Assembly: GCF_006476605.1 (NCBI RefSeq)
Contig: NZ_ML636803.1
Coordinates: forward strand, 248,001-312,000
DNA length: 64,000 nt
Direction: 5' to 3'
Source of the DNA: Brucella gallinifaecis
Lineage (GTDB): Bacteria; Pseudomonadota; Alphaproteobacteria; Rhizobiales; Rhizobiaceae
A program made the translations under genes and the position numbers. Position 1 is the stretch's first letter, and every line of letters begins with the position of its first letter. Below, piece by piece: positions 57,730-64,000 of this stretch. The notes beneath the pieces are model-generated. The model had not been told where the DNA came from. It did not search any database and worked only from the letters and a program-made list of their open reading frames with translations.

Positions 57730-57758
57730 GTTATGTTCCTGTTTTGTTCATAAAGCAA
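57730..57758 (-). promoter_or_regulatory. ssb promoter overlapped by a LexA box (GTTC-N7-GTTC)
   Basis: On the minus strand TTGCTT (57758-57753), a 17-bp spacer and CATAAC (57735-57730) fit a promoter. GTTC (57735-57738), seven bases, GTTC (57746-57749) lies within it: the exact alphaproteobacterial SOS operator. It is 208 bp before the ssb start. Confidence 0.7.
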
Positions 57759-57759
57759 C

Positions 57760-58270
57760 AGTTTTCAGGTTTTTTGGCCCATAAAATGTGTTTAAAACAA
57801 AGCGGGTAAAATAATGGCCATTTAGAGTCCTGACCCTAGCAAGGGTAGCCCTGCCGCTCACTGTTTCTTAGGCGCGCAGGGCTTGTAGGTGAGCAAAGCT
57901 CTTATATCGACACTTCTTCGCCGATAAATCATTTCGGAAACACACGATAAAAAAACGCATGATTTCCGCGCATAATCCAGATTTTCTGCAATCAACCAAC
58001 GCTATCAATGTCGTATCTAAACATAGATGACAATACATCAATAACGGAAGTGATTGTGCTTTCACTCCTGTGAAAGCCAGGCAACTCAGTCAGGTGGACT
58101 CATGCTCCTTTACCTCCCTGTTGCATTCACTCGACTGGCTGGACCTCTTGCCGATATCGTTTCATCTCTTCCGATATCTCTCCACCATCAAGCAAAGATA
58201 GTTTGCTCCTGTCAGGAGTAAAGGTCAACGCTCTTGCGTTCACATTTCGTATCGCTTATCAGAAACCTGG
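57760..58270. other. Central part of the ssb-uvrA intergenic region
   Basis: About 510 bp between the two promoters with no recognised gene. It contains AGCCCTGC (57847-57854)/GCAGGGCT (57876-57883), GCTTTCAC/GTGAAAGC (58058-58077) and CTCCTG/CAGGAG (58206-58218), and a 39-codon plus frame (58102-58221) that I do not call. The 16-mer at 57825-57840 also occurs, inverted, at 23949-23964. Confidence 0.45.
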
Positions 58271-58299
58271 TTGTTCGATCTTTGTTCCGGTGATAAATC
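58271..58299 (+). promoter_or_regulatory. uvrA promoter overlapped by a LexA box (GTTC-N7-GTTC)
   Basis: TTGTTC (58271-58276), 17-bp spacer, TAAATC (58294-58299) fits a promoter 120 bp before the uvrA start. GTTC (58273-58276), seven bases, GTTC (58284-58287) overlaps it, so LexA would block polymerase. Confidence 0.75.
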
Positions 58300-58421
58300 T
58301 GCATCGAACGATTGACTGGCCCCCTTCCAAAGAAGGGATTCATCCCCATATTATGGAGCGGTGCGACCTGAACTTCGGCGCCCGGATACTCCATGGCATG
58401 ACCAGACAGGCAGGACGCGGA

Positions 58422-61346
58422 ATGAGCGATCAGAAATTCATTTCCATACGTGGCGCACGTGAACACAATCTGAAAAATGTCGATCTTGATCTGCCGCGCG
58501 ACAAGCTGATCGTGATGACTGGACTTTCAGGCTCGGGCAAATCATCGCTGGCCTTCGACACAATTTATGCGGAAGGTCAGCGCCGTTATGTCGAAAGCCT
58601 TTCGGCCTATGCACGTCAGTTCCTTGAAATGATGCAAAAACCGGATGTCGATCAGATCGACGGTCTGTCGCCTGCTATTTCCATCGAACAAAAGACAACA
58701 AGCCGCAATCCGCGTTCAACTGTTGGTACCGTAACCGAAATATACGACTATATGCGCCTGTTATTCGCGCGTGTTGGCGTGCCCTATTCGCCAGCCACGG
58801 GCCTGCCTATTGAAAGCCAGACTGTCAGCCAGATGGTTGATCGTGTTCTGGCTCTGGAAGAAGGCACACGTCTTTATATCCTCGCGCCTATCGTTCGCGG
58901 TCGTAAAGGTGAGTACAAGAAAGAGCTGGCAGAGCTTCAAAAAAAGGGCTTCCAGCGCGTGAAGGTTGACGGCACTTTCTACGAAATCGCCGATGTCCCT
59001 GCACTCGACAAGAAATACAAGCATGACATTGATGTCGCTGTGGATCGTGTCGTGGTGCGTGGTGATCTTGGAACCCGTTTGGCTGACAGTCTCGAAACCT
59101 GCTTGAAGCTTGCTGATGGTCTGGCGATTGCAGAATTCGCTGACAAGCCTTTACCATCAGAAGAAACAGCCTCCGGCGGCGGCGCAAATAAATCAGCCAA
59201 TGAAACGCATGAACGCATCATGTTTTCTGAAAAATTTGCCTGCCCGGTTTCCGGCTTCACGATTCCCGAAATCGAGCCGCGCCTGTTCTCGTTCAACAAC
59301 CCTTTTGGTGCCTGCCCCACTTGTGATGGCTTAGGTACCCAGCAGGCGATCGATCCAAATCTTATCATTCCGGATGAAACAATCTCCCTCAAAGATGGGG
59401 CGGTTGCACCATGGGCACGCTCGTCCTCGCCTTACTACAATCAGACGCTCGAAGCGCTCGGCAAAGCCTATGATTTTAAGGTCAGCACCAAATGGTCAGC
59501 TCTTTCTGATGAAGCAAAAGAAGCTATTCTATATGGCACAAAGGGCCGTGAAATCACCTTCCAATATGATGATGGTCTGCGCTCCTATCAAACCACCAAG
59601 GCTTTTGAAGGAGTTATACCCAACCTTGAACGCCGCTGGAAAGAAACAGATTCGGCATGGTCGCGTGAGGAAATCGAGCGTTTCATGTCTTCGACGCCCT
59701 GCCCTGCCTGTAAAGGCTTCCGCCTGAAACCGGAAGCTCTGGCGGTCAAGATTGGCATGAAGCATATTGGCGAAATCACTGGCATGTCGATCCGTAATGC
59801 TGATGCCTGGTTTCGCGAAATCGATAACACATTCAATGACAAGCAGCGCGAAATTGCCGCCCGTATTCTCAAGGAAATCCGTGAACGCTTGGAATTCCTC
59901 AACGATGTCGGCCTGGATTATCTGACACTTGCGCGTAATTCCGGCACATTATCGGGGGGGGAAAGCCAGCGAATCCGCCTGGCTTCACAGATCGGCTCAG
60001 GTCTGACCGGTGTGCTTTATGTGCTCGATGAGCCATCGATTGGTTTGCATCAACGCGACAATGCCCGTCTGCTCGACACGCTTCGTCACCTGCGCGATCT
60101 CGGCAATACCGTTATCGTTGTTGAACATGATGAAGATGCAATCCTGACCGCAGATTATGTGGTCGATATTGGCCCGGCAGCAGGTGTTCATGGTGGTAAA
60201 ATCATTGCACAAGGCACACCAGAGGACGTCATGTCCAATCCGAATTCTCTCACTGGCAAATATCTGTCGGGGGCGATGGAGGTTGCTGTTCCTGCCGAGC
60301 GCCGGAAGCTCATCAAAAACAAGCATATTCGAGTTGTTGGCGCACGCGGCAATAACCTTAAAAATGTATCGGCGGATATTCCTCTCGGCACATTCACCGC
60401 TGTTACCGGCGTTTCCGGCGGCGGCAAATCAACCTTCCTGATTGAAACGCTGTTTAAGGCTGCATCGCGACGTATCATGGGTTCGCGCGAACATCCCGCA
60501 GAACATGATCGCATAGAAGGTCTTGAATTCCTTGATAAGGTCATCGATATCGACCAGTCGCCGATTGGCCGCACACCGCGTTCTAACCCGGCAACCTATA
60601 CGGGCGCTTTCACACCGATCCGTGACTGGTTTTCAGGTCTGCCGGAGGCAAAGGCTCGCGGTTATCAACCGGGGCGCTTCTCGTTCAACGTAAAAGGTGG
60701 TCGTTGCGAGGCCTGTCAGGGTGATGGTGTCATAAAAATCGAGATGCACTTTCTGCCGGATGTTTATGTAACTTGTGACGTCTGCCATGGAAAACGCTAC
60801 AATCGCGAAACTCTGGAAGTGCAGTTCAAGGGCAAGTCCATTGCCGATGTTCTCGATATGACGGTTGAAGAAGGGGCGGAATTTTTCACAGCCGTTCCCG
60901 CAGTGCGCGACAAGCTCGAAACACTTGTCAAGGTTGGCCTCGGCTATATCAAGGTCGGCCAGCAGGCAACGACACTTTCTGGCGGGGAAGCGCAGCGCGT
61001 CAAACTCGCCAAGGAGCTTTCACGCAAGGCAACCGGAAAAACGCTCTATATCCTTGATGAGCCAACCACGGGCCTGCACTTCCACGACGTTGCCAAGCTT
61101 CTAGAAGTGCTGCACGAACTGGTCGAACAAGGCAACACGGTTGTGGTCATCGAACACAATCTGGAAGTTATCAAGACTGCCGACTGGGTTATTGATCTGG
61201 GACCTGAAGGCGGTGACGGTGGCGGTGAAATTGTGGCAGTCGGGCGCCCTGAAGACATTGTGAAGGAAAAACGCTCTTATACAGGGCAGTTTCTCAAAGA
61301 GCTGCTTGAACGGCGTCCGAAAAACAAGGCAGAGGCTGCTGAATAG
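58422..61346 (+). CDS. uvrA: Excinuclease ABC subunit A
   Basis: 974 residues from ATG 58422, with AGGA upstream; an open frame runs back to 58203 but is leader. Two ABC ATPase units: Walker [10 protein letters not shown] (34-42) and GVSGGGKST (663-671), with two LSGGE signatures (LSGGESQRI and LSGGEAQRV). The C-terminal zinc finger (CEAC...CDVC) is intact, but the first has Cys274-P-V-Ser277 where CxxC is usual; CPTC follows. It recognises bulky DNA lesions with UvrB. SOS-controlled by the LexA box upstream. Confidence 0.97.
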   Translation: MSDQKFISIRGAREHNLKNVDLDLPRDKLIVMTGLSGSGKSSLAFDTIYAEGQRRYVESLSAYARQFLEMMQKPDVDQIDGLSPAISIEQKTTSRNPRSTVGTVTEIYDYMRLLFARVGVPYSPATGLPIESQTVSQMVDRVLALEEGTRLYILAPIVRGRKGEYKKELAELQKKGFQRVKVDGTFYEIADVPALDKKYKHDIDVAVDRVVVRGDLGTRLADSLETCLKLADGLAIAEFADKPLPSEETASGGGANKSANETHERIMFSEKFACPVSGFTIPEIEPRLFSFNNPFGACPTCDGLGTQQAIDPNLIIPDETISLKDGAVAPWARSSSPYYNQTLEALGKAYDFKVSTKWSALSDEAKEAILYGTKGREITFQYDDGLRSYQTTKAFEGVIPNLERRWKETDSAWSREEIERFMSSTPCPACKGFRLKPEALAVKIGMKHIGEITGMSIRNADAWFREIDNTFNDKQREIAARILKEIRERLEFLNDVGLDYLTLARNSGTLSGGESQRIRLASQIGSGLTGVLYVLDEPSIGLHQRDNARLLDTLRHLRDLGNTVIVVEHDEDAILTADYVVDIGPAAGVHGGKIIAQGTPEDVMSNPNSLTGKYLSGAMEVAVPAERRKLIKNKHIRVVGARGNNLKNVSADIPLGTFTAVTGVSGGGKSTFLIETLFKAASRRIMGSREHPAEHDRIEGLEFLDKVIDIDQSPIGRTPRSNPATYTGAFTPIRDWFSGLPEAKARGYQPGRFSFNVKGGRCEACQGDGVIKIEMHFLPDVYVTCDVCHGKRYNRETLEVQFKGKSIADVLDMTVEEGAEFFTAVPAVRDKLETLVKVGLGYIKVGQQATTLSGGEAQRVKLAKELSRKATGKTLYILDEPTTGLHFHDVAKLLEVLHELVEQGNTVVVIEHNLEVIKTADWVIDLGPEGGDGGGEIVAVGRPEDIVKEKRSYTGQFLKELLERRPKNKAEAAE

Positions 61347-61392
61347 AGCATAAGTCCAACCTGATTCAACCGGATCAAAACGCGCTTTAAAC

Positions 61393-61423
61393 AAAAAACC
61401 GGGTGTAAAGCCCGGTTTTTTTT
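61393..61423 (+). terminator. Rho-independent terminator of uvrA
   Basis: AAAAAACCGGG (61393-61403) and CCCGGTTTTTTTT (61411-61423); also usable on the minus strand for the facing gene that ends at 61432. Confidence 0.93.
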
Positions 61424-61431
61424 ATAGTTCT

Positions 61432-62205
61432 TTATTCCACCAGTCCGATAATCGGACCATATCCACCATGCCAGGAAATATTATTTCTGCCCATGGCAGG
61501 ATTATAAATTCCTGCACCATTGCCCCCATCAAGAAACAATACATTGGGACATTTCAGCTCATCGCGAAACAGCCTGGCAAAATCATAAAAATTCACGGCA
61601 TCTTCGCTGATGGCAAAGCGGATGGATTGATCAGCACAGACACCCACACCGCTTCTGCGTGTCCGGTCTGTCGATCCATTGATCAAAATCGGGTTGAGTT
61701 TGTTCTCAATAACCAGCATAGGCCCGGATTGTGTGGCAAAGCGCAGCTTCGGCCGTTTTTTCAAAAAACTGTCCGTCGAAACGATACCGGCATTCTCTTC
61801 ATCAAAATAGAAAATACCATTGGGCTTTTTATAAAAATTCGGAACCGGACCAGAGACACGCGGTGGCGCTTTTGTATCAGCAGAAACCAGTTCCTGCCCA
61901 TCCTCAATATAAAGACCAAGCGGAGTGAAATCGACCTGATACATTCCCGCATTCAAGGCAAATGTTAATGTCTTGCCTTGCAGGGCCACAGCATCTGCAA
62001 CTTTCGAGAAATTACGATAGGGCTCACCCTCGGCATTCTTCCAGAACAGACGCAGATTTTCCTTATCCTTCACCGTGCAGACAATAAATTTTGTGTCCTG
62101 AAAGACCTGCGGGCTACAGACACCCGCCTGTGACGACTGGATGCCGAAAAACAGTCCTGCAAAACCAAAAACCGGGAGTGCTACACTCATTTTACGAAAA
62201 AACAT
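61432..62205 (-). CDS. Phosphodiester glycosidase-family protein (NAGPA/DUF2233), exported
   Basis: 257 residues from ATG 62205 with GGGAGG 7 bp upstream. Signal peptide about 1-28 (SSQAGVC; a lipoprotein box is not clear). ALNAGMYQVDFTPLGLYIEDG (near 85-105), QSGPMLV and FLDGGNGAGIY (near 225-235) match the phosphodiester glycosidase fold (GlcNAc-1-phosphodiester alpha-N-acetylglucosaminidase-like). Substrate unknown; cell-wall or exopolysaccharide phosphodiesters are plausible. It begins just after the terminator of the DUF2059 gene, so it has its own promoter. Confidence 0.82.
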   Translation of the reverse strand: MFFRKMSVALPVFGFAGLFFGIQSSQAGVCSPQVFQDTKFIVCTVKDKENLRLFWKNAEGEPYRNFSKVADAVALQGKTLTFALNAGMYQVDFTPLGLYIEDGQELVSADTKAPPRVSGPVPNFYKKPNGIFYFDEENAGIVSTDSFLKKRPKLRFATQSGPMLVIENKLNPILINGSTDRTRRSGVGVCADQSIRFAISEDAVNFYDFARLFRDELKCPNVLFLDGGNGAGIYNPAMGRNNISWHGGYGPIIGLVE

Positions 62206-62238
62206 CGCTAAACCTCCCTCAGCCAAACTATCAAAATA

Positions 62239-62268
62239 AAAAAGCCCGACCAAGTAGCCGGGCTTTTT
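62239..62268 (-). terminator. Rho-independent terminator of the DUF2059 gene
   Basis: AAAAAGCCCG (62239-62248) and CGGGCTTTTT (62259-62268); on the minus strand followed by TTTTTTATT. Lies 23 bp after the DUF2059 stop. Confidence 0.92.
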
Positions 62269-62290
62269 AAATCTACATTATTATAAACAA

Positions 62291-62824
62291 TTACTGTGCT
62301 GGCTGCTCAGGCTCGGCGGTTGCGCCTGCCTGTGCAGCAAGAACTTCACCAACAGAGGTTGCCAGATCGCGAGCAATACCGTTCTGCCAGATATTTGCAG
62401 CCTTAACGACTTCACGGGTTACGAGTGGACCCTCTGCAAGGAGCTTCTTGCCTGCATCCGAGGTATAGAATGCAGTGATTGCCTTGAGTTCATCTTCGGT
62501 AAACACATTGGCATAAGCACGGGCAGATTCAGTTTCGAGGTCTGCGCGACGGGCAGCAAGCGCAATTGCCTTGTCATCGACCGTCTTGGTGATAAGCGCT
62601 TCAAGGTTTGGATCCTTCTGGATCAATTCACCTTTAAGAGCGCGGGCAGCACTTGGCAGGATTTCATCGAACTGTTCAGTTGCCTGAATAGACGCAATCG
62701 CCGCACGGGCAGCATCCAGATGCGAAGCGGAAATTTCCTGTGCAACAGCCGCATGGACGCCCGACAGCAGGACGAGTGCGGATAACGGTGCAATCAGACG
62801 GCGAAAGCCAGTTGCCGGGATCAT
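62291..62824 (-). CDS. Exported DUF2059-domain protein
   Basis: 177 residues from ATG 62824. Signal peptide about 1-28 (AVAQ). The DUF2059 part (about 85-150) has the pattern VFTEDELKAITAFYTSDAGKKLL, a helical segment. Function unknown; common downstream of rpiA in Brucellaceae. Gln/Pro/Ala-rich C-terminus. rpiA ends 38 bp upstream, so they share an mRNA. Confidence 0.85.
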   Translation of the reverse strand: MIPATGFRRLIAPLSALVLLSGVHAAVAQEISASHLDAARAAIASIQATEQFDEILPSAARALKGELIQKDPNLEALITKTVDDKAIALAARRADLETESARAYANVFTEDELKAITAFYTSDAGKKLLAEGPLVTREVVKAANIWQNGIARDLATSVGEVLAAQAGATAEPEQPAQ

Positions 62825-62862
62825 ATGGTCAATACTCCGTTCAAACAATTCGTATCGGCGGT

Positions 62863-63561
62863 TTAAGGCCGGTTCATAGTTCGGATACCGTCAGCACCAG
62901 CAATGATTGCTGTGCGTGCCAGTCCGATAAATAATCCATGCTCTACAACACCCGGTATGGCGAAGAGAGCGTCTGATAGATTCTTTGGATCGGGAATGCG
63001 GCCAAAAGATGCATCCACGATATAATGTCCACCATCTGTAACAAATGCTACGCCGTCTTTTAAACGCAGGACAAGTGAACCTGCAAGACCGCATTGCGCA
63101 GCCGCTGCTTCAATAGCAAGTAAGGTTGCTTTAAGACCAAAGCGATTGACTTCGATTGGCAGCGGAAAGCGACCAAGTGTTTCGACAACCTTCGAGCGAT
63201 CGGCAATGACTATCATCGAATCGGATGCTGCCGCTACAATCTTTTCACGAAGAAGCGCACCACCGCCCCCCTTGATAAGGGTGAGAGCACTATCGACTTC
63301 ATCTGCACCATCAATGGTCAGATCAAGATGCGGGGTTTCTTCAAGTGTTGTCAGTGGAATGCCCAGTTCTGCACAAAGAGCAGCCGTGCGTTCAGAGGTT
63401 GGCACCCCGATAATCTGGAATCCATCATTAACTTTTTCAGCGAGGAGACGGACGAATTCTTCAGCAGTAGAACCGGTGCCAATTCCCAGACGCATGCCAT
63501 CCTTGACATGTGTCAATGCTTCTGCAGCAGCGGCTATTTTAAGCTTTCTTGCTTCATCCAT
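62863..63561 (-). CDS. rpiA: Ribose-5-phosphate isomerase A
   Basis: 232 residues from ATG 63561; AGGA lies upstream, and codons to 63606 are not needed. It interconverts ribose-5-phosphate and ribulose-5-phosphate. [11 protein letters not shown] (near 27-37), DGADEVD (near 84-90), [11 protein letters not shown] (near 97-107) are the active-site loops with the catalytic Asp and Glu. Length equals Brucella RpiA. Divergent from the gph-like gene. Confidence 0.96.
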   Translation of the reverse strand: MDEARKLKIAAAAEALTHVKDGMRLGIGTGSTAEEFVRLLAEKVNDGFQIIGVPTSERTAALCAELGIPLTTLEETPHLDLTIDGADEVDSALTLIKGGGGALLREKIVAAASDSMIVIADRSKVVETLGRFPLPIEVNRFGLKATLLAIEAAAAQCGLAGSLVLRLKDGVAFVTDGGHYIVDASFGRIPDPKNLSDALFAIPGVVEHGLFIGLARTAIIAGADGIRTMNRP

Positions 63562-63762
63562 GCCTGAATTCCTGTTTTCCCAACGGATTCTCATCCGGCT
63601 CCGCAAACGCCTCTAGCATGTGCGTGCAGTACAACAAAGCTTCTATTGCAATTATAGCATTTTTTTAAGAATGCCTCTCGTTTACGCTGCACCTTGAGCC
63701 TATCTGAAAGATCGTTTAGCAATTTGCTGTCATTAAATATCCTGAAATATCGTGAGGAAGCC

Positions 63763-64000
63763 ATGTCTGTCGCCAGCGCAAAACCCATTATCGTTTTTGA
63801 TCTCGATGGAACATTGGTTGAAACAGCACCTGACCTTCTGGACAGCTTGAATCATTGCCTGTCGATTTCAGGTTTGCAGACGGCAGATAATGATTCACTT
63901 CGCCGTTTTGTCGGTCAGGGTGGACGTGTCATGATTGAACGAGCTTTCGCAGCCCAGCAAAAACAGGTGCATGATGCAAGGCTTGATGAATTGGTTGAAG
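63763..64000 (+). CDS. gph: HAD-family phosphoglycolate phosphatase-like protein, truncated by window edge
   Basis: Only the first 79 residues are visible. IIVFDLDGTLVETAPDLL (9-26) is HAD motif I with nucleophile Asp13 and Asp15, followed by the helical cap (SLNHCLSISG, RRFVGQGGRVMIERAF), as in Gph. It dephosphorylates 2-phosphoglycolate, a product of DNA-end repair. GAGGAAG precedes ATG at 63763. The gph assignment rests on the cap sequence and on the neighbouring rpiA, a pairing seen in Brucella. Confidence 0.85.
   Translation, partial: MSVASAKPIIVFDLDGTLVETAPDLLDSLNHCLSISGLQTADNDSLRRFVGQGGRVMIERAFAAQQKQVHDARLDELVE

Noticed and set aside
58102-58221. 39-codon frame between ssb and uvrA
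   Set aside because: It lies upstream of the proposed uvrA promoter, has only a weak AGG, and no conserved-looking content.
1-64000. CRISPR array, prophage, complete IS, toxin-antitoxin or defence system
   Set aside because: No regularly spaced repeats, integrase, intact transposase, or toxin/antitoxin pair found; gene order is typical housekeeping.

Overview
The window is chromosomal DNA of an alphaproteobacterium of the order Hyphomicrobiales, most likely Brucellaceae. The evidence is the gene order gyrA-coaD-ppi-ppi-queA-tgt and ssb/uvrA, a cobalamin-dependent NrdJ, protein sequences that read very like Brucella/Ochrobactrum orthologues (ThrS, RpiA, NrdJ, GyrA with Ala at the quinolone-contact position), LexA boxes of the alphaproteobacterial GTTC-N7-GTTC type, and moderate GC judged by eye. 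The GC looks too low for Brucella itself, so a Pseudochrobactrum/Paenochrobactrum-like genus is my best guess; this is inference.

Layout. 1-9.6 kb: end of an HI0933-type flavoprotein, a serine hydrolase, a YbdG-type MscS channel, a PRC-barrel protein, the large nrdJ gene with NrdR-like operators, and an I78 inhibitor-like lipoprotein. 9.6-13 kb: Nudix, gpt, tandem Usp, a CinA-like domain and tRNA-Leu(UAA). 13-20 kb: ilvA, a DEAD-box helicase with a long leader, and a compact cysK-alaX-sseA-GNAT operon. 20-27 kb: the least dense part, with AT-rich gaps, a diguanylate cyclase, a succinyl-CoA:acetate CoA-transferase, a TPR-methyltransferase, an outer-membrane protein, a BASS transporter and galE. 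27-38 kb: mazG, flavin reductase, nitroreductase, an exported protein, thrS, a D,D-carboxypeptidase, yidD, an Fe-S scaffold, folE, hisI and a patatin. 37.7-38.5 kb: two identical tRNA-Leu(GAG) genes with duplicated promoters, and a Mop protein. 38.5-48 kb: a glutaryl-CoA module (CoA-transferase, gcdH, LysR), a LLM flavin enzyme, and an RND efflux pump with a divergent TetR regulator. 48-64 kb: tgt, queA, two cyclophilins, coaD, gyrA, marC, phnN, ssb, uvrA, a phosphodiester glycosidase, a DUF2059 protein, rpiA, and the start of a gph-like phosphatase.

How the genes work together. Queuosine tRNA modification (queA, tgt), DNA topology and repair (gyrA, ssb, uvrA) and translation (thrS, alaX, tRNAs) are housekeeping. 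The ssb-uvrA gap carries two separate perfect LexA boxes, each overlapping a plausible promoter, one for each gene. The RND pump and its TetR regulator share a perfect palindrome. GcdH, the type III CoA-transferase and the divergent LysR form a likely glutarate/lysine degradation unit.

I found no complete mobile element, prophage, CRISPR array, toxin-antitoxin module or defence island, and no convincing new multi-gene system. The most interesting unexplained signals are small: structured intergenic segments at 10.93-11.25 kb (leader of gpt) and 24.02-24.13 kb, a 15-bp inverted repeat before phnN, a helicase leader whose upstream frame overlaps the helicase start, a 49-codon membrane-peptide gene at 52.1 kb, and several enzymes lacking otherwise conserved metal-ligand cysteines (Tgt, the U-type scaffold, the first zinc site of UvrA).
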